Positions 33,362 through 41,944 of a stretch of DNA of 64,000 nucleotides are shown here, piece by piece (position 1 is the first letter of the stretch; every line of letters begins with the position of its first letter). Source of the stretch: Streptomyces sp. TN58 (GTDB lineage: Bacteria; Actinomycetota; Actinomycetes; Streptomycetales; Streptomycetaceae); NCBI RefSeq assembly GCF_001941845.1, contig NZ_CP018870.1, positions 7,478,001 through 7,542,000 on the forward strand. Reading direction: 5' to 3'. Position numbers and translations under genes: made by a program. Below the pieces are notes generated by a model that saw only the letters and a list, made by a program, of their open reading frames with translations, was not told the origin of the DNA and did no database searches.

Positions 33362-33694
33362 GTGGCGAGACGACCCAAGACGAAGACGAAGCGACCTTCC
33401 TTCGGCATACCGAGGGAGATCATCCTGCTGACTGGGCACGATGTGTGGCCCTACACGTTCATCGCTGATAACGCGGGTGGCGGATGTGGCAAGGTCCCGA
33501 TGCCCGCCAGCGCGGCCCTTGAGGACGTACAGACGGCGATCTTCACGCAACTTGCGGACCACACCCGCATACTCCACGGCGTTGAGATCGACGTCGAATG
33601 GTCCTCCCTGACGCCGGATTCGTGGGTGGGCCACATCCGGTGTGTCACCACGGAGGAGCCTGCTCCGCCTGGCGCGGCACCTGAAGTCGGCTGA
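33362..33694 (+). CDS. Small basic-leader protein, paralogue of the gene at 62.8 kb
   Basis: A 110-residue protein with a Lys/Arg-rich start (MARRPKTKTKRPSFGIP) then REIILLTGHDVWPYTFIA and a C-terminal half ending EIDVEWSSLTPDSWVGHIRC. The same plan (basic leader, RPxxGIPxxIxLL, ... VEVSWD ... WTAQV) is found at 62773-63099, so the two form a family; both occur near transposase or competition genes. No function known to me. The GTG start at 33362 is chosen from the match with the paralogue; the ribosome binding site is weak. Confidence 0.7.
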   Translation: MARRPKTKTKRPSFGIPREIILLTGHDVWPYTFIADNAGGGCGKVPMPASAALEDVQTAIFTQLADHTRILHGVEIDVEWSSLTPDSWVGHIRCVTTEEPAPPGAAPEVG

Positions 33695-33983
33695 CCACGC
33701 GGTCACGCCCTGGCCGCTTACCGCACGGGACGCGAACCCGGACAGCGCCATCGGTAGTGCCCGCACTGTTGGGGCTCCCTGGGGACTTCCCACCGTGCTT
33801 CCCGCAGCCGGGACCTGGTCGCCCTGATTTCCCAACTCGTCGCGGCGCGGCGCGGGAACATACCCAAGCCCTGTGTGCGGTCGACGATCGAGGAGAGGTC
33901 AGGCACATGGGTCGCACGGATTTCCAGCTTCAGGTGCATCGGGGCCGTCGGCGTAGCCCGTACGGACTCGTCCTGCCGAGGGT

Positions 33984-34562
33984 CTATCGCCGAGGGTTGG
34001 GTGACGGTGGTGGTGTTCGCAGGAATGCCTGGATCTCGGCGGTTTCGGGCATGTAGCCGTCCGATGTGTCCACGACCAAGGTGGGGACGTCGAGGCTGAT
34101 GGCTTTGAACTGCTCGGGGTCGTAGACGCCGGCTTCCATGTCGGCGAGCAGGGCCTGATCGCCGTGGGCCGCCCGGTGGCTGTCGGTGCGGGCGCGCTCG
34201 GTGATGCGTTCGGTGATGGTAGAGGTGGGCGTGACGCATCGGATGATGCGCAGGTCGGCGAGGTCCAGGAGGGGCTCCAGGCCTGGTCGCCAGAGCCGGT
34301 CCTGGAAGGCCGCCTCCGCGACGAGGGTGACCCCGGCCTGAAGGAGGACGGTGATGGCCTTGAAGAAGACGTCCAGGGTGGGGATGTTGAGGGGGTCGTC
34401 GCCGGCGGGCTGGTGATTTGGGGTGCTCATGACCATGCCCTGTTTGATCTCGTCGCGGATGATCGCCGGGCAGCCGAGCTGCTGGGCGAGGGCGCGGGCG
34501 AGCGTGGTCTTCCCTGTGGCGGGAGGGCCGCTGACTACGACGAGGGTCGGGCGGTTTTGCAT
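33984..34562 (-). CDS. P-loop kinase-like ATPase (AAA_33 type)
   Basis: A 192-residue protein with an N-terminal Walker A (VVVSGPPATGKTTLARALA), an early acidic substrate segment (IIRDEIKQGM), a mid-chain VAEAAFQDRLW and a lid-like Arg-rich helix (TERITERARTDSHRAAHG). This is the layout of small zeta-toxin/chloramphenicol-phosphotransferase-like kinases that phosphorylate a small molecule or nucleotide; the substrate is unknown. ATG 34562 has GGAGTG 9 nt upstream. It lies just outside the left end of an IS element. The 290 bp beyond its 3' end carry no gene I can support. Confidence 0.8.
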   Translation of the reverse strand: MQNRPTLVVVSGPPATGKTTLARALAQQLGCPAIIRDEIKQGMVMSTPNHQPAGDDPLNIPTLDVFFKAITVLLQAGVTLVAEAAFQDRLWRPGLEPLLDLADLRIIRCVTPTSTITERITERARTDSHRAAHGDQALLADMEAGVYDPEQFKAISLDVPTLVVDTSDGYMPETAEIQAFLRTPPPSPNPRR

Positions 34563-34797
34563 GGGCGGCACTCCGATGCAGGCAATCATGACTGGTCAGG
34601 GCGGAGATCAGGGGCCGCCTGGCGGCTTGTGGAGCTGGAAGGCGATGAGCCCGGGCTGGTGGGCCAGTTTCTCGTACGCGGCTGGGTGGTGGAGGACCAT
34701 CGAGTGAGCGGGTCGGTGTTCGACTAGGAGCTGTCCGGCCGATCATTGGTGTGTGCAGTCGGGGGAGGTTGTCTGCGCGGTCCCATAGCCTGCGCCC

Positions 34798-35268
34798 ATG
34801 ACCACCGAGGAGTACCTCTCGACGATTGACTCGCTGGCCGTGCAGCCGTTCCCGGAGGTGACCTATGTCGACGCCTCCGGGGGCGGTGGACCTGAGCATC
34901 ACGTGCGCGAACTGCAGGTCAGTCGGGATTTCTGGGATGACGACGACGGGCGGGCCTGGGTTGAGGCAGAAGCTGAACTGCAGGCCCGCCTCGACGACCT
35001 GGCGGCACGCCTGACGGATCGGTGGGGCAGTGCGTTCGTCGCGGACCTCGGACCGTATCTCAGCGCCAGCTACGAGGGAGAGCCGGTGCCCGAGCCGCTC
35101 GACTACCTCAGCCAACAGGCCGTGAGCATGCAGGTGTGGCCGCTCCCCGACAACGGTCGTTGGCTTGCGCTGGCGCTCGGCCAGGCCGACAAGGAGCTGC
35201 CACTCATCCTGTTTGCCGCGGTCGGCCGGGCTTCCGCACTCGGCTTGAACACGAGTGGCCGGTCATGA
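34798..35268 (+). CDS. IS passenger gene, hypothetical protein
   Basis: A 156-residue acidic protein (EEYLSTIDSLAVQPFPEV, WDDDDGRAWVEAEAELQARL, YEGEPVPEPLDYL) with no signal peptide. The acidity, size and alpha/beta look resemble immunity-type proteins, but I recognise no family. It lies wholly between the inverted repeats of the IS and its last codons overlap the transposase stop, so it travels with the element or was captured by it. The C-terminal ~8 residues are read from IS DNA, so the native end may be lost. The ribosome binding site is weak. Confidence 0.65.
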   Translation: MTTEEYLSTIDSLAVQPFPEVTYVDASGGGGPEHHVRELQVSRDFWDDDDGRAWVEAEAELQARLDDLAARLTDRWGSAFVADLGPYLSASYEGEPVPEPLDYLSQQAVSMQVWPLPDNGRWLALALGQADKELPLILFAAVGRASALGLNTSGRS

Positions 35269-36099
35269 GCGGAGCCACACGATGACAGCGGCAGCTGAGA
35301 CAGTGCCGAGGAACACGTAGCCTCGCTGGTCATACCGCGTAGCGACCGCACGGAAGTTCTTGAGCCCCTTCACGGCCCGTTCGACGGTGTTGCGCTTCTT
35401 GTACCGTTCCTCGTCGAATTTCGGTGGCCGTCCGCCTCGTGATCCCTTGCGCGCTGTCCGGCTTCTTGCGGGGTCGGCCCGCCTCGGGCCGGGGGACCCG
35501 GATCTTCTCCAGCACTGGCGCGAACTGGGTACAGTCGGCCCGCTGCCCCGGTGTGACGATCAGGGACAGCGGGCGGCAGCGACCGTCCGCGCTCAGGTGG
35601 ATCTTGCTTGTGAAGCCGCCGCGCGAACGCCCCAGGCCCTCGCCTCCCGCACCACCTCCGCCAGCCGGTCGACGAGGCTCTGCCACGGAGTTTCGTCCTG
35701 GTGTTCCCCCGTCTCGTCCCCCTTTGAGTCGGCGAGGGCCGGCGGGGGGTCGGTGCGGGCGCCGGCCGCGTGCTGGTGCGCGCGCACGATGGTGGAGTCC
35801 ACCGAGATGTCCCAGTCGATCTCGCCCACCGCATCGGCCGCGGCCTGGAGCTGCTGCAGAAGACGTTCCCAGGTGCCGTCGGCCGACCAGAGCCGGTGGC
35901 GCTCGTAGACCGTTTTCCACGGCCCGAACCGCTCCGGCAGATCGCGCCAGTGCACCCCGGTCCGCACCCGGTGCAGGATCCCGTCGATCACTTGCCGGTG
36001 ATCACGCCACCGCCCGCACCGACCGTTGCTCACGGGCAGGAACGGCCGCAGCCGTTCCCACTCCGCGTCCGACAGATCACCGCGTTCACCCCGCCCCAT
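35263..36099 (-). pseudogene. IS5-family transposase with internal deletion
   Basis: The N-terminal frame (start ~36099, LSDAEWERLRPFLPVSN) contains the first catalytic Asp (ISVDSTIVRAHQH). It shifts frame around 35640, as many IS427-group transposases do by programmed frameshifting, and continues SRGGFTSKIHLSADGR to RKKPDSA. It then jumps to the C-terminal block PPKFDEERYKKRNTVERAVK in another frame and ends VIVWLRS. About 40 codons that should hold the second catalytic Asp (DKAYS region) are missing. The enzyme is therefore dead, although the catalytic Glu block remains. Confidence 0.8.
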
Positions 36100-36274
36100 G
36101 CACGGGAGAACGATCCGACCAGGTGACAGTCACATGATCGGCCGGACAGCTCCTAGTAGTGCTTTGTTAGGTGGTGTCGTAGGGCTGCCATGGCACGGTT
36201 TGCTGGCAGGTGGGGCAGGTGCCGGTCCAGGTGGCGATGAGGTGTTGGAGGAGGTCCAGGGCCTGGGTAGAGGG

Positions 36275-36761
36275 TCAGGCCCTGGCAGGGACTTTTGGGT
36301 TCCTCCGCTGTTCGGTCAGGAACAGGTGGGCGGCGGTGACGAGGGTGACGTGCCGGTGCCGGCCGGTGAACGAGCGGCCCTCGAAATGGTCCAGCCCCAG
36401 AGCGGTCTTCAGCTCGCGGTAGTCGTGCTCGATCCGCCAGCGGGCTTTCGCGAGCCGGACGAGGTCCTTGGCGGGAATGTTCGCGGGCAGGTTCGAGATC
36501 CAGTACTTCACCGGCTCGGCCTCGCTCTCGGGCCACTGCGCGACCAGCCAGACCAGCGGGATCGTGCCGTTGGCGGCGGGTTTGGGCCGGCGGCCCGCGA
36601 GGCGGATCCGCAGGCGGACGAAGTGCGAGCTCATCGCGGCCCCGGAACCCTTGCGCCAGGTCACGGGCCGGCCCCGGTGACGTCCGGCGGCCAGCACGTG
36701 GTCGCGTAAGGAGACCGGCCGGGTGCGATACCGGGGTTTGGGACGGGGCCCCAGGCCTGAG
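36275..36761 (-). pseudogene. IS701 transposase, C-terminal half
   Basis: Continues the interrupted transposase from YSGLGPRPKPRYRTRPVSLR through the catalytic Glu region RIEHDYRELKTALGLDHFEG to the end EQRRNPKVPARA. Its first codons lie at the TTA target duplication of the inserted IS. Joining it to the N-terminal half at 37625 restores a full-length DDE transposase. Confidence 0.85.
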
Positions 36762-36764
36762 TAA

Positions 36765-37621
36765 GACGTCATCTCATTTGGCCAGTCGGCGGTAGCAGAT
36801 GAGGGTGCAGGCGAGGCTGGTGAAGGCGAGGAAGTGTTCGGCCTTGCGTTCGTAGCGACGGTGGAGGCGTCGGCAGCCGGCGAGCCAGGACATGGTCCTT
36901 TCGACGACCCATCGGTGGCGGCCGAGTCGTTGTGAGGACTCGATGCCTCTGCGGGCGATGCGGTGCGTGATGCCGCGCCCGCGTAACCATCGGCGCAGGT
37001 GGGCGTAGTCGTAGCCCTTGTCCGCGTGAAGCTTGCCGGGCTTCGTCGTCGGCGTCCGCGTCGTGAGCGGATGGGCGGTATGCCGCGGACGAGGGGCTCG
37101 AGGGCCTGGCTGTCGTGCAGGTTCGCGCCCGAGATTCCGACGGACAGGGGCAGACCGGTCCGCTCGGTGATCAAGTGGATCTTCGAGCCGTACTTGCCCC
37201 GATCGACAGGATTCGGACCTGTCAGATCCCCCTTTTCAGGGCCCTCATGTTCACCGAGTCGATCGCGCAGCGGGACCAGTCGAGCTCGCCGCGGGAACCG
37301 AGTTCGTCGAGGACCAGGCGGTGGAGCTTGGCCCACACGCGGGCCTTGCTCCATTCGGAGAAGCGTCGGTGGGCTGTCGCCCCCGAGGGGCCGAACGATG
37401 CCGTGGGCAGCTGCTGCCAGGTACAACCCGACGTCGCGACGAACACGATCGCGGCCAGTACCTCACGGTCGCCGTGCCGACGCCGTCCACCACCTTGGGG
37501 CCGCGACGGCGCCTCCGGCACCACCCGCTGGAACAGCACCCACAACTCGTCCGGCACCAGACGCTCAACGATCCCCACCATGACCGACAGCCTACCCACG
37601 AAGCCCAAATGAGATGGCTTC
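36765..37621. mobile_element. IS5-type element, 857 bp, inserted in the IS701 transposase
   Basis: Inverted ends share GAnnnCATCTCATTTGG (36765-36781 and the complement at 37605-37621). The target duplication is TTA (TAA on this strand, 36762-36764 and 37622-37624). Insertion split an Ala-Tyr junction codon in the host transposase. Confidence 0.88.
36778..37581 (-). pseudogene. IS5-family transposase, frameshifted
   Basis: Begins MVGIVERLVPDELWVLF with the first Asp in RCAIDSVNMRALKRG, then shifts frame (GPNPVDRGKYGSKIHLITER), a site usual for two-frame IS5 elements. A second shift near 37065 moves to the frame KLHADKGYDYAHLRRWLRG and HRWVVERTMSWLAGCRRL, ending CYRRLAK. All three catalytic residues (Asp, Asp, Glu) exist in the DNA, but the second shift is not expected, so it is probably inactive. 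Confidence 0.78.
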
Positions 37622-37624
37622 TAA

Positions 37625-38343
37625 GCGGGCTGATGCGGCTCGGCGTCTTCTGTGTGAGCGGTCATCTCGCCTTCGACCTGCAGGACGTAGGCCAGCCCGC
37701 GGTCTTCCAGGCCGTGGCGGAAGTCGGCGTTCGCGCCGTAACCGGCATCCGCGACCAGTGCGGCAGGCCGCAGGCCGATACCGGACAGCTCATCGAGCAT
37801 CTCCAGCGCGAGCTGCCACTTCGGGCGGTGATGTTCGCTGGCGGGGATCCGGCAGGCCGCCCGGCGATCGGCGGCCTGCGGCCCGTCCCAGGAGGCGGGC
37901 AGGAACAGCCGCCAGGACAGCGGGCACGAAGCCGTGTCCGAGGCGGCGTGGACGCTGACGCCGATCTGGCAGTTGCCGACCTTGCCCAGCGTGCCCGAGT
38001 ACTGCCGGGCCACCCCAGGCGAGGCCTTGCCGTCCTTGGGGAAACCGGTGTCGTCCACCACCCACACCTGCGGACGCACCACCCGCACGGCCCGCCACGC
38101 CAGCCCGGCCCGCACGTCCTCGACCGGCCAGGTCGAGGACGTCATGAACTGCTGCAACCGCTGATGATCCACCCCAAGACGCTCGGCCATCGGCTGCATC
38201 GACTTGCGCCGGCCATCCAGCAACAGACCGCGCAAATACAGCTGGCCCTTCTCCAGCCAGTCCCGCCGCACCAACGGCGCGAACACCTCGGAAGCGAACT
38301 CCTCCAACCCGACCCGAACCGCGCCAAGCTCCCCAGCCCTCAT
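37625..38343 (-). pseudogene. IS701 transposase, N-terminal half
   Basis: Starts MRAGELGAVRVGLEEFASEV and contains two catalytic Asp contexts, WVVDDTGFPKDG and AALVADAGYGANADF, typical of IS701 transposases. The reading stops at DAEPHQPA right at the insertion of the 857-bp element. The remainder is at 36275-36761. Confidence 0.87.
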
Positions 38344-38440
38344 ACAACCAGCGAACTACCAGACACCCGACGTGACAAGACCGGCTAACAAAGCACTACT
38401 AGAGGCCGTTGCGTACGGGCGATCTGGCATCCTGCGGATC

Positions 38441-39025
38441 ATGACCTATTGGGATCCGATACCGTCTGCCCGCGTCCTGGTGGGCACGCCCCATCCGCTG
38501 TGGCAGGACGGCCTTGTGCGGCACGACTGGTCCGGGCCCGCGCCCGATGGCTGGGAAAACAGGGACTGGCGGAACGTCCCGGGTCCCTTCTACACGGCCG
38601 GCACCGACAACTGCTTCACCGGCAGGCAGTGCGCGCCGGAGCATGTCGCATACGAGGACGAGTACTGCACCGAGTTCGTCTACCGTCAGCCGGTCGAGGT
38701 CGCCGGCGTCCACGAGTTGACCTGCGCCGGGGAGTGCGACCCCTTCGGGGCGTACGGAGGGGACGGCGACCGTCACTGGACCCCAGAGCTGGTCCAGGAC
38801 TGGTGGAGTGAGCGCCGCAGAGCGCGGGAATGGGCCGTAAGGGTGGGGTGGGGCGAGTGGGCGACCTCCGAGCGCGAGCAGTTCCGGGACGCCGCCGCGG
38901 GGGCACGGGCGTACCTCGCCCACCTGGACCACGGCCTTGGGGAGTATCTTCGCGACTACATGTTCTGGCTGTCCGAAGGCCGCCCAGCCACCCCTGGTGA
39001 GCGCCTGCCGGAACTCGACGCGTAG
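38441..39025 (+). CDS. Hypothetical protein, Trp/acid-rich
   Basis: A 194-residue soluble protein with many Trp and Asp residues (LWQDGLVRHDWSGPAPDGW, TPELVQDWWSERR) and two paired-Cys spots (DNCFTGRQCAP; LTCAGECDPFG) that could bind metal. I do not recognise the family. ATG 38441 follows the IS701 right flank by ~40 bp, so its native promoter was probably displaced. The ribosome binding site is weak. Confidence 0.65.
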   Translation: MTYWDPIPSARVLVGTPHPLWQDGLVRHDWSGPAPDGWENRDWRNVPGPFYTAGTDNCFTGRQCAPEHVAYEDEYCTEFVYRQPVEVAGVHELTCAGECDPFGAYGGDGDRHWTPELVQDWWSERRRAREWAVRVGWGEWATSEREQFRDAAAGARAYLAHLDHGLGEYLRDYMFWLSEGRPATPGERLPELDA

Positions 39026-39190
39026 GTGCGGAAGCGCAGGTCGCACCGAGCTAGGAAACCCGGCCCGTCTCAAGCGCCGGGCCGGTAGCCGTCACGCCCA
39101 GGGCGGCCCTGAAGTGTCGGATCTATCCCACGCTGGACTCCACTGCCGACGTGGTCCGGGTCCATGTAGCGTCAGGGCCAGGGGAATGAG

Positions 39191-39502
39191 ATGAACTTCG
39201 ACGAGAACGAACCGCAGTCTGTCCGAGAGGAACGCTTCACCGCCGAACGGGCCGAACGCAGAGAGGCGCGCAAGGCTGCGTCGCTCGACTCGCGAGGAGC
39301 CCACCTCGGCGCGGTCATCGTGACCGTCGCCCTGGTCCTCCTCAGCTGGTACGGCGAGCTGATCGCTCTGGGCATCGTCAGCGGCGTCTTTGTGCTCTGG
39401 TTCGCCGCAGCCCTTGCGTGGGCCTACGTCGACGGTGACCATGGCCGGCACGCACTCCAGCGTGCGTACAACGTCACCTTCGGATGGGGCGACGGGTTCT
39501 GA
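39191..39502 (+). CDS. Two-helix membrane protein
   Basis: A 103-residue protein with a highly charged cytoplasmic leader (VREERFTAERAERREARKAA), two transmembrane helices (HLGAVIVTVALVLLSW and LIALGIVSGVFVLWFAAAL) and a short tail. No family recognised. ATG 39191 has AGGGGA 6 nt upstream. It converges on an IS5-type transposase that begins 85 bp further, the same arrangement as the passenger genes elsewhere in this window, but I could not find inverted repeats enclosing it. Confidence 0.68.
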   Translation: MNFDENEPQSVREERFTAERAERREARKAASLDSRGAHLGAVIVTVALVLLSWYGELIALGIVSGVFVLWFAAALAWAYVDGDHGRHALQRAYNVTFGWGDGF

Positions 39503-39586
39503 GTACCAAGTACTCGGCACCTGGCTCCCGATCCGGGCATGGCAGAAGTGCTGGAGTGGAGTTGGCGGTCGCGGGTGTGACCGCGG

Positions 39587-40441
39587 TCAGTCGCGTGTGT
39601 GTTCGCGGGAGGGCGGCCGGCTGGCCCGGCGGGACTGCCGGCGGGTGATTCGCCTGGTCATGAGGGTGATCGCGGCCCAGGTGATCAGCGATTCTGAGTG
39701 TTAAATGAGGCGTTCATAGTCGCGGGCGTGTCTGCGGGCGTGCATGACCCAGGCGATCGACCTCTCGACCACCCAGCGGCGGGGCAGGACGACGAACCCG
39801 ACCGCGTTCTTCGGCCGGCTGACGGTCTTCAACGTCAGGTTCAGGTACTTCTTCGCCCAGTCGACGAGCTGTCCGGCGTAGGCGGAATCGGCCCAGACGA
39901 TCGTGATCTCGGGGTGCATGAGCCTCAGCCTGAACAGGACTTCCTTGGCCGCGTCGCGGTCGGTCATGTCGGCCGGGGTGACCATGACGAACAGCGGCAG
40001 GCCCTTGGTATCCACCACAAGGTGCCGCTTCCTGCCGTTGATCTTCTTCGCTGCGTCGTAGCCGCGTGAGTCCTTGCCGACGGTCTCGGCGGCCTTGACG
40101 GACTGGGAATCGATGATGGTGGCGACCGCTCCAGGGGAGCGTCCCATGTCCCGGCGGACGCGTTTGCGGAGCTGATCGCGGATCTGCCCGATCACCCCGG
40201 CGGCGGCCCAGCGGGCCATGGCGTTGTAGCAGGTTCGCCAGGGCGGATAGTCCTTGGGCAGGGCCCGCCACTTGCAGCCGGTGTCGACGACGTACCGAAT
40301 TGCGTCCACGATCTCGCGCCGCGGGTGCTTCTCCGGCCGCCCGCCACGAGGGGTCTCGCAGGCCGGGGTCGGTAGGAGCGGTTCGATCAATGCCCACTCG
40401 TCGTCATAGGTGTCCGAGGGGTAGCAGCGATGCCGGGCCAA
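39587..40441 (-). pseudogene. IS5-family transposase with a premature stop
   Basis: Reads from a TTG at 40441 (GGAGGGAGGGGACG just upstream) as LARHRCYPSDTYDDEWALIE with all three catalytic contexts: TIIDSQSVKAAET, IVWADSAYAGQLV and RRWVVERSIAWVMHAR. A TAA at 39701-39703 stops it at RDYERLI. Beyond it the same frame continues with the normal family tail (SLITWAAITLMTRRITR) to a TGA at 39587. A single base change, for example CAA to TAA, explains it. Loss of ~38 C-terminal residues may or may not abolish activity. Confidence 0.8.
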
Positions 40442-40462
40442 CGTCCCCTCCCTCCAACGAGG

Positions 40463-40495
40463 GTGAGGGCCGGCCGCTTCGCGGCCGGCCCTCAC
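40463..40495. terminator. Perfect 15-bp hairpin
   Basis: GTGAGGGCCGGCCGC, a TTC loop, then the exact complement. It lies 6 bp beyond the end of the degraded gene at 40501-40927 and would terminate its transcript before the transposase. Confidence 0.85.
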
Positions 40496-40500
40496 CAGGA

Positions 40501-40927
40501 TCATGCGTCGATGTAGTCGGCGATCACATCGAGGGTGGACTCGACGGAGTTCAGCTGGGTGTTCAGGTGCCGGATCCACCGGCCCTTGGGCTGCAGGACT
40601 GTGTGCGGGCGACGACGCCGGTGATGAACCGGCGGATCTCGGTGAGCCTCTCGCGGATGACCGCGACCTCATAGGCCTGGAGCTCGCTGGGGTCGGAGCA
40701 GAACTTGTAGCCGCCGCCTTCGTCCAGATCAGGGGCGGCCATTCCCGTTCGGCGATGGTGTCGCGCAGGCAGGCCAGGCCCGCACGAGCTTGATGGGGTG
40801 AGAGTTCGCTGGACCTGACCAACTGCTTGAAGGCCAGACCGGCAGGCCGCGCCTCGAAGAGCACGAACCGGAGGGTGTCGGCGTGCCGCTGGGCCGCGGG
40901 GGACCGGCGCTGTGACGCGCGCGGCAT
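40501..40927 (-). pseudogene. Twice-frameshifted conserved actinobacterial gene
   Basis: Starts at ATG 40927 with SPAAQRHADTLRFVLFEARP, AGLAFKQLVRSSELSPHQAR and LRDTIAEREWPPLIW. It shifts near 40724 to GGGYKFCSDPSELQAYEVAV, then near 40595 to PKGRWIRHLNTQLNSVESTL and ends DVIADYIDA. The pieces form one ~140-residue winged-helix-like protein I have seen annotated RacP in Streptomyces; the name is a recollection, not a check. Directly upstream, 40932-41024 encodes a tail of another small protein (RATLDWIETAVDTGKVDVDG), 4 bp from the ATG, so this was a two-gene operon. Confidence 0.6.
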
Positions 40928-41050
40928 CCCACTACTCGCCCTGCAGCAGACGGGCCAGTTCGCCGTCGACGTCGACCTTCCCTGTGTCCACGGCAGTCTC
41001 GATCCAGTCGAGCGTCGCCCGCACGCGCGCAGTTCTCCCGGGTGGAGACC

Positions 41051-41152
41051 ATGTATCGACAGCTCTCCAGATGGGCCGAGACCGGCCTCATCCACAAACT
41101 CGGCCCCGGCCTCTACGCCGCCACAGCATGGACCCCAACTCCCCTTGCGTGA
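41051..41152 (+). pseudogene. Tail of a helix-turn-helix protein
   Basis: A 33-codon open stretch, MYRQLSRWAETGLIHKLGPG then LYAATAWTPT, resembles the wing end of AbiEi-like or similar regulators. The upstream part is missing. It ends just before the IS3 left terminus. Confidence 0.3.
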
Positions 41153-41254
41153 CCAGCGAAAGCGCTAAATACCCGGCCTTGGGCCCTGACCCGGATTTTG
41201 GACACCGGAGAGACTTGGATCTTGATGGTCCAGGAGAACGGAGTCCCTGTGGGG

Positions 41255-41560
41255 ATGAAGCACTATCCCGCCGAGTTCAAGGCGGACGCGGTCGCGTTGT
41301 ACCAGTCGCGGCCGGGAGCGACGATCAAGTCCGTCGCCGCTGACCTCGGGGTGAACACCGAGACGCTGCGGAATTGGATCCGGGCCGCTGACGGGCGCCG
41401 TTCCGGTGCCCACTCTACGCCCCCGGCCGCTGCGCAGTCCGGTGGTGACGCCGTCCAGGCGGAGTTGGCTGCCGCCCGGAAGAGGATTCGTGAGCTGGAG
41501 GAGGAACGCGACATCCTCCGCAAGGCGGCCCGGTATTTCGCAGGGGAGACGCGCTGGTGA
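41255..41560 (+). CDS. IS3-family transposase orfA
   Basis: A 101-residue protein with the IS3 OrfA helix-turn-helix (KSVAADLGVNTETLRNWIRA) and a leucine-zipper-like C-terminus (AARKRIRELEEERDILRKAA). It overlaps orfB by GTGA at 41557, the usual junction at which OrfAB fusion is made by frameshifting. Complete, but useless without an intact orfB. ATG 41255 is chosen; an earlier GTG at 41198 is possible. Confidence 0.85.
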   Translation: MKHYPAEFKADAVALYQSRPGATIKSVAADLGVNTETLRNWIRAADGRRSGAHSTPPAAAQSGGDAVQAELAAARKRIRELEEERDILRKAARYFAGETRW

Positions 41561-41941
41561 ACCGCTGCCAGTTCGTTGACGATCACCAGCGCCGGTTCGG
41601 TGTGAAGCGGCTCTGCGACCTCCTCAGGATCGCCCGCTCGAGCTTCTACTACTGGCGCCGCACCGCGGCCGCGCGGACGGCCCGGCAGGCCGCCGAGGCC
41701 GGGCTCGCGGCCCGGATACGCAAGGTCCACGAGGAATCCGACGGCACCTACGGCGCCCCCAGGATCACGGCCGAGCTCCGCGACGAGGGCGAACGGATCA
41801 ACCACAAGCGGGTCGCGAGGATCATGCGGACCATCGGGATCGAGGGGGTCCGTCTGCGTCGTCGGCACCGGACCACCGTCGCGGACCCGGCCGCGACGAA
41901 AGCGCCGGACCTGGTCGGCCGTGACTTCACCGCGGCCGAGG
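41557..41941 (+). pseudogene. IS3-family transposase orfB, truncated
   Basis: Begins NRCQFVDDHQRRFGVKRLCD, then HEESDGTYGAPRITAELRDE and GRDFTA, the N-terminal helix-turn-helix/linker part of OrfB. The rve integrase core that should follow (DITY and the DDE residues) is missing; reading past 41941 gives the reverse complement of ku. Confidence 0.85.
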
Positions 41942-41944
41942 TGA

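Larger units (their letters stand above)
34728..36152. mobile_element. IS5-type element, 1,425 bp, with passenger gene
   Basis: Ends are perfect inverted repeats (GAGCTGTCCGGCCGATCAT inward from 34728, and its complement ending at 36152), flanked on both sides by CTAG (34724-34727 and 36153-36156), a target duplication. Inside are a passenger gene on the + strand and a broken IS5/IS427-like transposase on the - strand. The two genes converge and overlap by a few bases. The right CTAG also serves as the left flank of the next element. Confidence 0.85.
36157..38398. mobile_element. IS701-type element, split by another IS
   Basis: Terminal inverted repeats TAGTGCTTTGTTAG are perfect (36157-36170 and the complement at 38385-38398), flanked by CTAG on both sides (36153-36156 and 38399-38402). 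The transposase on the - strand is cut in two by an 857-bp insertion at 36765-37621. Without it the element would be ~1.38 kb, normal for the family. Confidence 0.88.
41188..41941 (+). mobile_element. IS3-family element, 3' end lost
   Basis: The left terminus (TGACCCGGATTTTGGACAC) and orfA are intact, but orfB stops matching at ~41941, where a fragment of ku on the opposite strand begins. The right terminus is absent. Confidence 0.75.

Noticed and set aside
39191..40500. A fourth passenger-bearing IS (membrane protein plus convergent transposase).
   Set aside because: I found no inverted repeats or target duplication enclosing both genes, so it is mentioned only as a possibility.
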